NCBI GenBank assembly: GCA_947311845.1
Contig: CAMZMU010000041.1
Coordinates: 131,657,731 to 131,721,730 of the forward strand
Direction of reading: 5' to 3'
From: Poa pratensis
Taxonomy: Eukaryota > Streptophyta > Magnoliopsida > Poales > Poaceae
Length of the DNA stretch: 64,000 bases
Shown here: positions 12,563 through 26,354 of the stretch, in pieces
Position numbering within the stretch: position 1 is the stretch's first letter
Layout: each line of letters starts with the position of its first letter
Translations under genes and position numbers: made by a program
The notes under the pieces: generated by a model
What the model was told of the DNA's origin: nothing
Databases searched by the model: none
What the model saw: the letters and a program-made list of their open reading frames with translations, nothing else

Positions 12563-15500
12563 ATGGCAACTGCCGGTGCTTTCCCGGATCTTTCGCTCCA
12601 CATCAGCCCGCCTTCACCAATCGGCGGCGATGAAACGGCCATCTCCGCAGAGTCGACGAAGCTTTCTCTAGGGCTTGACATGGCGACGGTGCGGCGCAAT
12701 TGCCACTCCGACCTTCAGCAGCGTCTCCACCAACCTAGCCAGATCCCAAGTTTCAAGAAGAGCTCCTCTGACAGTCAGGTGGGCTCTTCCGGCGGTGCAG
12801 CCAGATCTGGAACTGCTGCTGGTGGTGGTGGCAAGAAGAGCTCTAGAGCTGCACGGATGCGGTGGACGACGGCGCTCCATGCGCACTTTGTGCAAGCCGT
12901 CCAGCTCCTTGGGGGTCATGAGAGTACGTTCATGCAAATGAATTCAATTGTCTGCTTAATTTTTTTCCATCATGAAGCGCTATTGGTTAGATTGGAGGCT
13001 CGGAGCTGGTTCATAATCACATGAGCAAATTTTCCGAGATATCTAATATGTCTAAATTTTTAAGAAGTCAACTAAGATGGTGCAATCTTATTGTGCAATC
13101 CCGTGTCTTCTAGTCCCAGGTTGCTTTGTAAATCATTTGTATCACAAATCTATCTATGTTGCAACATTAAGCTACATATTTTCTATTTTCAAGGAGCAAC
13201 ACCAAAATCAGTCTTGGAGTTGATGAACGTGAAGGATCTCACACTCGCTCATGTGAAGAGCCACCTGCAGGCAAGTAACTTGAAGTCTATAACTCATCTC
13301 TCTCTCTATCTTCAAGTTTTCCTGTTAGTTACGCAACATTCAAGAACGAAACAAGAATTTAGTTTTTTTCTTATGATTCGTTGATCAGCTCTCCAATTCT
13401 TTTTTTCTTGCTAAAGTAGTTAGCTGTTGGCAAGTACTTCTTGTCTCTCTCAACTCATCCCTTATGTCTAATTTATAGTATCATTATAACTTGTTTAATT
13501 AGTATGTTCCAAGAGTAAACCAAATGACAACACAGGGCCTAGTCTAATTAAGTAATTAAATCATTTTTCTCCTTACAATTTTATTTGCTTGACCTGTTAC
13601 AGATGTACAGAACAGTGAGGGGCACAGCTACAGACAGATCATGTGCTGCAGGTAAATTTCTGCCAACGTGTTTGTTTTCTTCTTTTCAGAGACATTTTTT
13701 CTTGTCTCAGTTGATCATTCAGTAAGGTCAAATCACATAATGTTATCTGAATTATTGGGATGGTCTATATGTGGTGTTTGCCTGCTCGTAGCCCCGTATA
13801 TAAAGCTAACGCTGAAGTTGAACAGCAGATACTGAATTGTTCATATGCATCCACAAACAAACACATATGCATGTTCGCATAGTAACTTTATTATTTATTA
13901 TTAATTGGCAAGACATTAGACATACAGACATGGTGTTCTGCAGGCCATGGCCAGATGAGAGATATGGGCTTCCTGAGGAGAGGTGGTGAAGTGGAGGGCT
14001 TTGACGTGTTTAGCAACATCACTCCAAGGTCTGCAAATTAATATATACTATTAAAATACCAAATAATAATGTCACAGAATCATGTGTGTCTAATTATTTG
14101 CTTTATGATATTCCTTTGTCGCTGTGCTGTGCAAGTCTGCAGTCTCCATATTTTGCTATGAACTTAGATTTTTATTTAATTTGTATATATTCCGTGTATC
14201 TCCGTTTAAAAAAAAGTCACATGCATGCAATTTTAAGAGATTGCATTTTTTATAAGGTATATGCATGGATCCAGCATAGAATTGGATGGATTAGGATGCT
14301 CAATTTTAGATCGAGGTTTGTATCTATGGGTTAAATTGTACGATGCATGGTAGCTATAGATATAAGTAATTGGTGCTGAAGTTTTTCATTAGTAGTTATG
14401 TATATACATAATTTACTAGAAACTTTTAGCTAGTCAATTTCCAATGCAGCTTACTAACATCACAATAGTATCATGGAAATACTTTAATGAAAATCATTAT
14501 TTCTTGTGGAGTACTATATATTTATACCGGCATTATGTGATACTACAATGTACCATAAATGAAATACTTTAAAATGTACAATGCCTGTATGTATATGACA
14601 TTCCCTTCTATTTTAACTTGCACTGGAAAAATGCAATCATGAGTTTGAAATCCAAGATATGCGAGTACATAAGCCACGATGCATCGTAATTGATTAATGT
14701 CATGTCCACAACGTTTCACAATAATCTAACCGAGTGAGGAGAGATGCATGGATGTTAACTAAGAGCGCTTAGAGGAAAAAAATGGAAGTAAGGACTTTAA
14801 AATCCATGTATGTCATGTAAGATTTTTATATTGTTCCAAAAAGTACTAAATTATTACATAATTATCAAAATCTAATAATGGTGTTGCCTACCATTCAAAT
14901 GAGTTCCTTTGAAAAATAGGAAATGTTATCATGAGAGTGATATCTTAATTTATTTTCTGCAAAAATATGGTATCTCTTGTTTTCCACAGAAGTTTGCCTT
15001 GCTATATAAAGTTTTGATTTGTACACTTTAGATGGTACATTTTAACATGAACTCAAATAAATTTTATCCGTATACAATTGTATGCTAATTAATGATCGAA
15101 AATTTAAAGTATGTGCCTGAATTTATATATGTAGACTCATTTGGTGTTTCGAGTTTAACAATTGAACTCCATGATACAACAAATGACATTTAACAAGATC
15201 AAAAGGCTTCGAATCACAGTGCAACATATATACCGAGGATATGACTTTCTGGCTCCCAAGAGCACATGCTTCCGGATGAACAATAAATTCGAAAAAAAGT
15301 TTACAACATTTAAAAATGTAGCGTCTTTGACATGTCTGATCGATAAGTGTCATGAATGAAAGACATATGTTGTGTCTTAGAAAAAACAATGTTATAAAAA
15401 TCAATTATTTGAGCACCGTATGATTTTTAGACATGACACAAAAATGACTTTTCTGGGTTTTTTTTACATTGGGAAGGCTCCCTTTTCTAGGCAGGAGCAT

Positions 15501-18245
15501 CTGCTCGCATGTATAAAAACATGTGAGGCTGAAGATACCACATTATGTCTTTTGCGATAGAAATTCTCACGGCGATCAAAGAATTAATGAAAGATATTAC
15601 GAAACACTATATTGGCTTTTGAGAAAAGACATGGTACACACATCTAATTTTGTGTGGCCTTACTATGGTTGCGTAAATTAGGTCTGGAAATAAAACCTTC
15701 CTCAGTTATTTAGGTGGGATTATATTTTATGGTGTTGGTTAGTAGAAAAGTGTCGTATTATTAACTCATATCCTAGAATTACAACTGATCTACACTACTT
15801 TTGTAACGAAACAAGTCTTGCTTAATCGTCACTTTTCCTATATGCAAGATTAGTATACGAAATCTAATTGATGAAAATTGCAATTATCATAACCATTTTT
15901 ATATGAACTGACTTGAAACTATATTAACCGGGAACAAATTAAAGAAGCATTTTATTTTTATTTCATAAAATATATGCTACTTTCTTAAATTTCATTTTCC
16001 CTCAAAATAGAGTAATTAGGCAGCTCTGATTTCAGCGCCATAATCTTCTCTCATGGATCGAAGCACACATCCCACACGCATAGCAAGTTAGCAGCAGCCG
16101 TGGGTTTCTAGCTAGCTAAGGTGACAGTTTCGCTGCATATGTCTGGTGTACAGGCATATTGTCCTTGGATATTGATTCCGAACTCCCATACAGGGAATGA
16201 AGGCACTAAAAGCAAGCTTGGTTGGTTCTATGCTATGCTCCACTTAATCATACTGCAAGATAGAGCCATGCATGTAGGGGTGGCCACGGCCATGGGGGAC
16301 AGGTCTTTAAAGGGAAAGTAACTTCTAGCAAATCAATCTTGCAAAACATTGTACCCGGATCAGTACTGCCAGCGGTTGAGAGGGAAGCTTGATGATGATG
16401 CGTGGCAAGACTTTCTTTCCCCTCCTGTCCTAACTTGCAGTACTAGCTATTTGAATCGCATGCAGCTGAGAGATGCCATTATGTGATGGGTAGCGCGCGC
16501 GCTAGCAGCCTAAAGACCCGCTGCATTGTGATGATCGTCTTCAGATCCATATAAATTGTCCCCCTGTGCCCATCAGGGGCTGGCCATTTTCGCCGGGTGG
16601 TGGCCGGAATCTTGGCGTGTGACAAGTAGAAGAAGACAAGGCCGCACGCAGCTCGCCCGCCTGCCTACCGTCCACCCATCCATTGTCCTTGGCTTGACCG
16701 GCTGAGAAAGCCTGCCGCACCCTAGCTTAAATACACGGCCGGCGAGAGAGTGAGTGGCGAGCACTGATAAGCCAGCTTGCCAGCACGCCATTAACACTCA
16801 CTCGAAGAGACATACAGCAAGCACTACGCCGGCCGGCCGGCCGCATGCAGTATATAGGCGTCTTCTCGTCGTGTTCGCCTCTAGTCTCCTCTCGATCCGG
16901 GCCTTGCATGCGCAGACGGAGTTAATTCCTGCCGCATCGCATGTACGCACGTATACGTACGTGGTTCCCTCATGTGATGATCGATCTGATGGTTTTAACT
17001 GTTTTGCTGGCTCTTGTACTCATTGTGTCTGCCTGCAACCCGGCCCACACAGCTGATACGTCACGAGACTCTCCTTCATTTTTCCCTTCACGTTAAGCTT
17101 AGCTAGCTCATATCTCACTTCGTTTGTGTAAGTAAAATCTGAGGCTAACATTGTTTGATACAAGTTGCAGAAGGCAGCCATGGACATCGCCGGTGGAACA
17201 ACTGCCACCGTACCTCCAGCAGCAAGGCAGCGGCGGGCTGCCGCTACCTAGCTCCTACCTCATGTCCATTCAGCAATACTTCATGAAACAAAACCAGGTC
17301 ATAAATCTTTAACTCGTGCATGCTATAAACTAGATACTTGTTACTTCTTAAACTATGCAATAAATGGCCGTGTGCATCGCTCGATGCAGAGGCTGAGGTT
17401 TTAATCCCCCATTTCGTAAAAATAGTATTACTCCTAGCTTAAACGGTAATAGGTTCATGCATACTAACAACTTATTTTCTAGAAGTCCTCACAGGATATT
17501 TGCTGAACCAGCATGAATTTACTGATTTACATGGATCCATTTTGGTCACTGGACATATATTGATGTTCAGTAAGTAGTCTGCAAAGGACTGGCTTAATAA
17601 GTGGAGTAATATTTGTAGTGTTGGGGACAAACAGCATATCGAGCATTCATATATTTCTGACAGTACATAGCTCATCTTAATTCCTAGAGCTCCTACAATC
17701 AAACTGCATCCATGCCTTCGGGATATATACTCCTGTTGGTTTCATTCGCTCAACACTCAGTAGTGTACCCATGCATGCAACCCAAAGTGTACCGTCAAAT
17801 CTGAACTTATAATTCTACTACGTATTACGGGCCGGGTTGAGCTACATTCAAGCAACTACTAGAAAATCACAGCCGTTGCACTGCCAAATAACCACTTGGG
17901 CATGCATGTTTTGTACAGGGATGGAGGGGAGGTGCACTCCAGCAAGATGATGCACTCCATTGCCTAGGGCAGGACAAAGGACAGCGTCTACATATAGGTG
18001 CAGGCCATGATGAGACGGTCAGGATTAGATCGTCGACCGCAGGTTTCGCAAAGGGATGGTCGTCGTTGTCGTCGTCACTATCGCTGTCGCCGTCACTGCA
18101 GTTGAGCGGCAGGACTGCCGGCAGCGCCGCAGAGCAAGCTTGCATGAAGCAGCAGCCGGCGCCATCAAGGGTACCGAGCCTGGAGATGAGCCTAGGGAGG
18201 CAGGGATGGCAAAATGGCATGGAGCAACAGCAGCGGCAGGGATAG
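12563..18245 (+). CDS. KAN-like: KANADI-family GARP (MYB-like) transcription factor, six exons
   Basis: My splice model gives exons 12563-12923, 13194-13270, 13603-13651, 13944-14028, 17171-17297 and 17919-18245. Phases agree at every junction and the total is 341 codons plus TAG. The N-terminus has the PDLSLHISPPS-type start seen in grass KANADIs (RL9/SLL1 group). The GARP DNA-binding domain (about residues 95-150) runs from RMRWTTALHAHFVQAV over exon 1 through GGHERATPKSVLELMNVK into LTLAHVKSHLQMYRTV. The C-terminus has SLEMSLGRQGWQ, a LxLxLGR-like motif of the family. KANADI proteins are nuclear repressors that set abaxial organ identity in leaves and floral organs. Intron 2 uses a GC donor (CAG/GCAAGT); the others are GT-AG. 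Intron 4 is 3.1 kb and AT-rich, with no gene in it. Exons 1-4 are the surest. The exon 5/6 boundary rests on phase and family motifs only. Confidence 0.88.
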
Positions 18246-20021
18246 CGCCGTGTCGAGTCCTCTGCGTCCAAAGAGCTAACCCTACTAAAGTGCTTGTGAA
18301 ATTATCTAATACTAAATGGTCGTTCGAAAACGCTGATTCTAATCCCACTGGATGAGAGTGAAAATTAGAATAAGAGATGCTAGCTAGTTTGTTAACTTCT
18401 TTTTCCAAAACAGAAAAAAGGTACTACTAGTATGTTAACTTGGTCTTGTTCGTGATTTATTTAATCCAAAAGTAGATATTTAAAGAGCCGCATTAGCCTA
18501 AGAAATGAGGACCTAAGACCGATAAACCAAAATGTGACCACAGACACGCACCACTCGTATCGTAAGGCAATTTTCTGAACCATTTCTTCCTTCTTGCATC
18601 GCCAAAAAAACAAGCCAAAACCACGAAAGTAAACCAAAACACCAGCCATGACCGACACGCCACAACTAAGATTGAGTTAGGGGACGTTTATTTCATACGA
18701 CACTTACTTCTTCTTCCGAGCGTTTCTGACAAGAACACTAGATTACCTATTCTGCACATCAAACATAGACACCGAACTTCCATAGCCATTTCAAGACACC
18801 GGTAGATGCTCGGTTTTTCATGCGAGAGTGGCATGCTAGCTTTATGTTTTCTTATGCTAGATAAACACACTGCAGAATAGTGTAGTGGGCTAGCAGTGAT
18901 GTGCACTGTATGGGCTCACCGTCGCTGGTACTTCGTCAAGGCCCAGCCCGGTGGCTTACCATTAAGCCACCAGTGACTATTTGATGCCTAACGCGGAAGC
19001 AAATGGGCCAGTCCGGGAGGTTTCTCCCACCTGTTTTTGGGAAGTTTCTTGAAGCTTCTGCCAGAATTTTATCGTTTTTCTGTACCTTTTTTCTGTCTTT
19101 TTTTGCATTTTTATTTTTATTTTTCAGTTCTGTTTTCTTTTTTAAATGTTCATGATGTTTTGAAAAAAAATTATGGTATTTCAAAAAAAAATTATGGTCC
19201 AAAAAAATACTTTCATGATACTTAAAAATGTTTTACCGGTTACAAAAATTGTTCATGGTGTTAAAAACTGTTCATGGGTGGTTAAAAAATGTTCATAAGG
19301 GCTTAAAAAATAATTTTATAGATTTTTATTGAAAAAATCACCATTATAAAAAATGTTCATGGTTTTTATAGAATAATCACTTGTTTCAAACGATATTTTA
19401 CATAAATATACTATTTTTATTAATAAAATATGAACTTTTTAAGATTAAAAACAATACCTTTTTGTTTGGTCCGCATTCCAAACGGCCACGAAGCAGCTGT
19501 TCAGGCGGGAACGATCGCTCATGTATGGCCGTCCAAAACTAACAGACCAAGAATGACAAGACTAAATGATTACTGTCCGTCCGTACTAATTTGCTGGTGA
19601 TGTGCGCGGAAAGTCGCTTTGGAGGATTGGCTCAATGGAGTATGTTTTTCTTTTTTTATGGAATCGGCATTTTGAAGTTTCAAAAAATTACGAAATAAAT
19701 CTTTGATGTTGACAATGACATATTCTAAGGTGCTGCAAAATTTTAACTCAAAATAGTTTGTATTCTGACCTTCACAACCAATCCTGACAAATCCAAAAGT
19801 TTTCAGAATATGCACCGTGCATGACCTTGGATCGGGAAATCTTATTTTTAAAAGAGCCTAAAATTTAGAATATGCCGCATTGATTTTTTGGACACTGTTA
19901 GAAGTCATTATATATACATCGAAGTTTTTTTCCAAAAAAAAATGAAACTAGAAGTGTTGTTTTTTTTAATTATTAAACAGATCCATCGAGCGCGTCTCCA
20001 AGACTACAACCAAGACGAAGG
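18246..20021. other. Intergenic stretch, no gene recognised
   Basis: The first few hundred bases are probably the KANADI 3' UTR and downstream DNA. From about 19080 to 19450 the sequence is A/T-rich with recurring GTTCATG and TTAAAAAATG words, like decayed transposon DNA common in grasses. I could not assign it to a family. Short ORFs on both strands show no domain. Confidence 0.5.
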
Positions 20022-20024
20022 TAT

Positions 20025-20240
20025 CACTACTAGGAAATAAGCTATCTGTGGCGCACCACTTTTGGCCTTCTGTGGCGCATGGTGGGTGCGCCACAGATAG
20101 CTCGCCACTAAATTATAATTCTGTGGCGCACGGGCTCATGCGCCACACCCGCAGGCGTGCGCCACAGAAATATTTCAGTGGCTCATCTGTCATCCATGCG
20201 CCACAGAAAAAAAACATGCGCCACAGAATAATTTACAGGT
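20025..20240. repeat. Left terminal and subterminal repeats of CACTA-1
   Basis: The TIR is followed by eight exact copies of TGTGGCGCA or its complement (20047, 20071, 20087, 20122, 20139, 20158, 20197, 20217) plus variants, in mixed orientations. In En/Spm such subterminal motifs bind the TnpA-type protein. That role here is by analogy. Confidence 0.9.
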
Positions 20241-21145
20241 ATTCTCGATTTGTTGTTGCCTGCTGTATAAATACAGGTATATTACAGAAAATACAGGTAT
20301 ATATACATGATTTATACAGATATAATAGAAACAATAATATAGTTGACAAGGTATATGAAAACAGATACATTACTATGTCATCACATTACTTAGAGCCCGA
20401 GATACGTACATATAGTGACAAGTTCCAAATTTTTACACAAGTCTATACAAAAGTTCATCGATCATGTCACACGTTAAAAATGAAGTGGTCTCCGCCTACA
20501 CTAGGATCAAGTAGAGTACAGCCGCGATGATGGTGAGCAAGAGCGGGAGGACGATCATGGAGCCTTCTTCTTCATCGGCGCCGGGAATGGTTTATACATC
20601 TCCTTCGTCGTCCACGTCCTGGTGTCCTGCTGAGTCTCTTGGCGTTATTCGATGTCCCTCTAGCATAACCCTGGAGATGGATTGGGATATATATTGGTTA
20701 ATAATATAAATAGAGTATGATTTATTCATCTAAGTGGATAAGTCTATAATAAAGAAAATAAAGAAGCACTTTTTGCGAGTGAGGCAAGGCTTTCTTTTAT
20801 AATACATCCTACCTATGGCGCGGTGGAAGGACCCCCTCTTGTGCTGACATGTTCAATGATGATTTGCGATAACTGCATCTGGATGCGATGGAAGTCTTCT
20901 CTAAGCTCAGAATCGGTGATTTCCCCCGCAGATTTGGTCCATTCTCGGAGACTAGATGACATCCTTGTTTTCTCTGCATCTCGGACAAACCCTTTAATGT
21001 GGTGGAGGACGTAGAAGGCCTCCTTCACGCTGTCAGGCTTCTGCTTGATGCAATGGAACTCGGTCCCATGCCTGAGCCAGTGTTTGTTGTCATTCGTGAG
21101 ACATTCCCCCTTCTTATCTTTTTCGAAGTGGCCTCCCTTTTGGGC

Positions 21146-24100
21146 TGTGGCGCCCCGACCCGACTGTTATACAGTGATACTGTGTCCCTGGTTATCCGAT
21201 ACCACCAGACACACTATCAAAGCATAATAGAGAGATCAAGAGTTGTGGAACAACTGGCACATCACAGACTCTACGACACAAATCATATAGTTCAACTCTT
21301 ATAATAGAGAAAGATAGCAAATGACAACCAGTGGTCACAGACCCAACAGTACAACATGCGGAAGCAAATTAGGTTGTTCTAAACAACAAGAACCAAATTA
21401 TGGCCTAAGAGGCCTACAGATAAACACCACAGCGCCAGCTGTTCCGGGATGTCCCAAGTTGCCACCTGGGAACCCCAGACTACTCGTCGACGTCCACAAA
21501 GAACCCACCTTCGAGGTCGGTGAAGTCCTCCTCTGAAACAAAACAAACGACGTTGAGTTCGACGAACTCGCAAGATTATATATAAAGAGCTTTAGCTCGA
21601 TGAGGCTTTCAAGGTTTTATGGCTGTTTTGCATAAAGCTCATTTTATTTATGAAAACATAACTCAATGGCATCGACTGTTCAGAGTATTTTAAAAAGAGG
21701 TAAGAAGTAACCATGTTTTCTTGATCACCTTTCTCACATCAACCACCATTTTCAACCACAGTACCTGTCTCACCAAGGCACCTCCCCGAATCACCCTCGA
21801 GGAAGCTCACCTTTCAATCTTGAGTGGTACCTTTAGTACCCAGTTTTTAATCATTCCGTTAAACTTATTCTATGATCTTACCTTCACTTCCCAAGTTCGT
21901 CCATAACCGCGGACACGGCTTTTCGAAAAGATTTACCCTGCAGGGGTGTACAATGTTTGCCACGCGTACCGTCCGGCCCATTACCTGTACAATTAGCTCT
22001 CTTCCTTGGAAAGCCGGCTGGGTGGGAATGGTGTCGACTTCTCCCTCGTTAAGGACTTTCCAGGATCATCAGTGGCGGCAGGGCTGCCAGTGCCTGCAAC
22101 ACCCGCTCGTCGGAGTAATGATGCTCAACTACGAACTCGTGATCTACCGGAGAGCAAACAACACCGGAAAGCAAAAACAACAATCAACACATGGAAATTG
22201 TGCAATGCATACAAAAATGATGATATGTCGTATTAATGCATCTAAGTTATTATACGCTATCGGACAAGATTAAATGGGGGCGAGAAACAATACTCAACGA
22301 GAGAGGAGAACACCCCATATTTATCTTAGGGATTCTAATATTCCTAAAAGTACATCATTTTAATTGTGATCAAATATGCATGACAATGATGATTTTAGGT
22401 AGTTCATGTTTTTCTGAGCATTTTGAGGTATTACACATAAATTCTGGAATTATTTTGAATTAATTATGAATTTCCAAAGAAGGATTTCATTTCTGCAATT
22501 TTTAGTATTCCATTTAAACAGAGCAGAGAATTAATTCAATTATGTCCAACTAAAATATGGATGCGTAAAGTTTGTTAAGACAAATTTTTAGACACCTTAT
22601 TTGCTCCATTTGGAATTACAGAACAAAAGTTATGAATTTTTAAAGTCTACCATATTTTCGGATTATCCGGTTTTTATTAACTCGGATTATCCGAGAGAAA
22701 GAAATTGAGTACTGGGTAATTTCGGAATATCCGAATTTGTGGGAATCGGAATATTCGGTTTGGAGTCAACTGACGAAACTTTCGAACTCCACACCGTGGC
22801 AATGCTCGACGGAGGACAACGGCCGGCGACGACCTCCAGCGACGGCGCCTTCGTGCGCAATCGTGTGCATCCGATGCGGGCGACGCGTGCGTGCTCGTGC
22901 GCGTGCGGGTGGGTGACCACGAGCCGCACGGCGACGTGTACGTGCACGACACCGACGCGGTCACGGCGGCTGGACGTGCTCCCTCTCGCTCGTCGGCGAG
23001 GCACAGAGCAGGGGGAGGGAAGATGGGGATGTCCAGGAGGACGGGGCGCTCACCCTGAGCTCGTAAGGGAAGACGGCGAGGTCGGGGACGCAGCGACGGC
23101 GGCGAACTCATCCGCAATGGTGCTCGGTCGGCCGCGGGGAAGCCGAGGATGGCGGCGTCGATTCTCGCCGCCCCGGGTCGATTCCTCGGGCTAGGCGGGG
23201 GAGAACGTCGAGGCGGAGCTCGTGGTGGCCGCGGCTTGCCTCGGGGAGGACTACAGCGGCGGCGATGCGTTGGCGTCGGCGGGCTCGAGTTCGGCCGTGT
23301 GCACGGGAAGAATAGAGGGAGAAGAAGGGGAGCAGGTGAGTGAGTGAGGCGGGGAGAGGCAGAGGCTCGTGGGGGCCTCCTTATCTCCTCGTCGTGGCAG
23401 GAGGACGTGGGGGGTCCGGCGCGGCGACCTGGAGCGGGGAGCACGGCGATGGGTGAGCTGGTGCGGCTCGGCCGCCCGGTCGCTACAGAGAAGAAAGGGA
23501 ATTTCCCAGAAAACCCCCTGCAACCTTTTTACCACCACCAATAGATCCTTTCCTGTTTCTTCCTCTTCTCTTTTCTGGGATTTTGTAAAACATTTAGTTG
23601 AAGCACTTGGGCAACTTCAAACTTTATAAAACTTGGTGGAAAATTCCCATTTGCCACAAAGCACTGCTGGTAAAATTTGCAGGTCATTTGGATAAACTTT
23701 TCAGAACAAAGTTGTTTTACTTTCTTTTCTGCCATTTATTCCCAACATTTAATTAAGGTACTTAAACTAGTTTAACAATTATGGGAAAATTCAGGTAGCC
23801 TCCCCGTATTAATATGAAGCTCCCGTAATTTTTCCAGATTATTTGATACTCATTTGGTAGGAAAATAAAATAGGAATTGCTCACAGGCAATTTTGAGTTT
23901 CTCTCCATTTATTTTATTTTACAAATCAAAATAGTTTGCAAAGATTATATTTGGATCTTTTGGAACTTCCTTGACAATATAAGAGGTCAAAGTATTTTTG
24001 TTTTGCGTGTTTGAGCACTTCCATTAACTTGGGATTTGTTATAGCAAGTTTGGCATTTTGTTTTTAAGTGGTGTCAAACCACCACAATTCCCTAGCAACC

Positions 24101-24241
24101 ACACAAATCCCTAGGAACAATTCCCTAGTGACAAGTTAAAGGTTCCAATTGGTACACTTTGATGCAGGGATGCCATGATGCAATGAACCAAAAGTGGAAA
24201 AATTACACAGGTTTTCAGGTTCTCAACTTCGGGCTGTTACA
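21146..24241 (-). repeat. 3' LTR (element sense) of the gypsy element, 3096 bp
   Basis: Matches the right LTR closely over its length but lacks about 600 bases (equivalent to about 28836-29431), the junction falling at 22104. It contains a GC-rich block (about 22780-23470) on an otherwise AT-rich background. The long minus-strand ORF there (22677-23444) is rich in R, P and S and has a counterpart in the other LTR. I do not claim it as a gene. Confidence 0.9.
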
Positions 24242-26354
24242 ACTCTACCCCCCTTACAGGAATCTCGTCCCGAGATTCTTAGAGTAGGAAAGAGGGAAAG
24301 GTTACGATGTACTACACGATCTTCTTGCTTCATGTAGCTTATTTCTTGAGGAGGTTGACCGAGGGCATCCTGAAGATCTTCTTCGGCTTCACTTCGAGGT
24401 CACTATCAAGTACACCATAGGAAAGAAGGAAACCTCACCGGGAGGATGGATCTTTGTAAAGATACAACGAGCAAGTACCTCCTAGTAGAATCTTAGAATG
24501 GGATTTGAAGCATCCCTTAAATTGACATTTAGGAGACACATACGGGTGATGAGAGATTGATAAGGAGCTTCCAGTTGGTAGACAACTGTTTTCTCAAAAG
24601 AATCAGAATATGAACTTTGTACAAGGCTTAAAATTTCTGAGGGAGAGTGTCCAAACAAGCTTCCAACAGATGACGAGGTAACTTGTACTAGTCGACTTGA
24701 GTAGAACTTTCCTCACGGAGGAGCATCTCAGATCACTGAAGAAGGATCGGGAAGCTAGATCGAGAGAACTTTAAAAACCCCGCAAACGTTAGTATTGGGA
24801 ACACTTCTTGATTTTCCAGACATCGGGTCAAGCTTCTTGGGGATCACCAACTATCGTTCCTGATTGAGATTCAGATCTGGGAAGTGTAGAGATACTTCAG
24901 ACTCAGCACCGGTAGGAATAGGAAGCTTTGCAATGCATACCAACGGATTACAATTGCTAGGACCCCAAGAGTTGGACTACAATGTCAAACTCCAAAGGAG
25001 GGACGAGATTGCGGAACTCAAGTATTAGCAACTTGTCAGGAGACAACTGCCCTCCTTGAATTACTTGCGACAATACACCATTGACTCTCTGCTGGGGAAA
25101 CACCAACGAAGACAAAAGAAGTTCTCAGACTTCCTCCCTGTCTGGAACAATTCAATCAGTGGCTTGGATGTATAGATGAAATCTTCAAGGAATGGAGGTA
25201 ACCACATACCATTCCGAGAATATTCTACACGTGCATGATCGAGTTGGAAGGATTCAGAGGAAACTAGACAATTCACTCAGATCCACGGCGACATCTTTCA
25301 GCAATTGCACGTGAACCAGGGAGAGTCACTTCTAACTTCCAGAACACATACCTTGTGACGACCCAAAGTCAGTTCCAACAAATTTCCAATGCTAAAGCCC
25401 AATATCCAATATGAATCTCCTCAAACATGGAGAGAATAAGAAGGTAGTTGATGGGCTCAACAACAAACTTATCCAGATACTCCAAGACGGTAGACTCATA
25501 TTTCACCAGAATGAGGCCTTAGTATTGGTCAGACTAACACCTCCAGGTAGGTAGGTCTAAGTTTGATTTGACGATAGCCCAATTCAAATCAAAGATTTGT
25601 AGGATAGCATACCCACAAAGGAGATACCACCTAGCTTCAACACGGACAGACTAGACATCCCATTAAGAAGGAACTATATCAGATAGAGCTTTTGTCTTTA
25701 ACTCTCCAAGTTGTTTAAGCTCAACCAAATAATTCAGGACATCCAGCATGATTTTCTTGGAGAAGGGAGTTGTTCAGAGAACCAGCTTACTCATAGGCTC
25801 AACATCACGGTCAGGTGACAACCTGGCGATACTTCTAGGAAGACCTGCAGAATATCACTATACACATATAGGATATCACGACATACCGGTGGATCTTGAG
25901 TTCAAGAGAGGATCATGCCTTTCGAGGCACAACGAGGTGGTCTTGGGAGCTTCGGCACGAACCTAGCTCTTTAACCGAGGGAGTGCATCAGAGCCAACTG
26001 ACTTGGTAGCACTGTCAAACTCAGCTTATTGATGGGCTAACCAATCACGCTAAGGAGGACCAAGGATATCCTTGGATTTCCGCATAGTAAGAACTGCTAA
26101 GAATATCCGATAGTTGCATTATTACTCACGTCTCATCACTCTGGAGTAATAAGTCACTCGGAGATGGAAGAGTAACGAGGAGTAAGAGCATCACTTCATC
26201 AGGAGGATCATGACACTCAACACGACCCCTTGATATAAAAGAGTGTGACACTCTACGGTGGAGCAGCACAAAAGCTAGACACGTCCCTTATTCTGCGGAT
26301 TACAATACTTTGACCTGGTCCGAGAAATGGACAAGGTACTGGAGTTTGTTTCTC
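24242..26354 (-). pseudogene. pol: Remnant pol region of the gypsy element
   Basis: On the minus strand, short stretches (about 25900-25480) still resemble the start of a Ty3/gypsy reverse transcriptase at nucleotide level: a CACCTGACCGTGATGTTGAG-like start, a GAGCTTAAACAACTTG-like phrase, and a TTTGAATTGGGCTATCGTCA-like phrase near the first catalytic region. The spacing is far too short and stops are dense, so internal deletions have removed most of the domain. Just left of the interior, CCCCCC at about 24247-24254 is the complement of a purine tract placed to be the polypurine tract next to the LTR. This call is by eye and is weak. Confidence 0.4.

Noticed and set aside
12563..13024. KANADI exon 1 read through as a 153-codon single-exon protein
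   Set aside because: The frame leaves the GARP domain after GGHE, and the rest of the domain is found in frame at 13194. A GT donor lies exactly at the break.
20025..20240. Alternating short repeats that could suggest a CRISPR-like array
   Set aside because: Spacing is irregular, orientation alternates, and the repeats adjoin a CACTA terminus. This is a transposon subterminal array in a plant genome.
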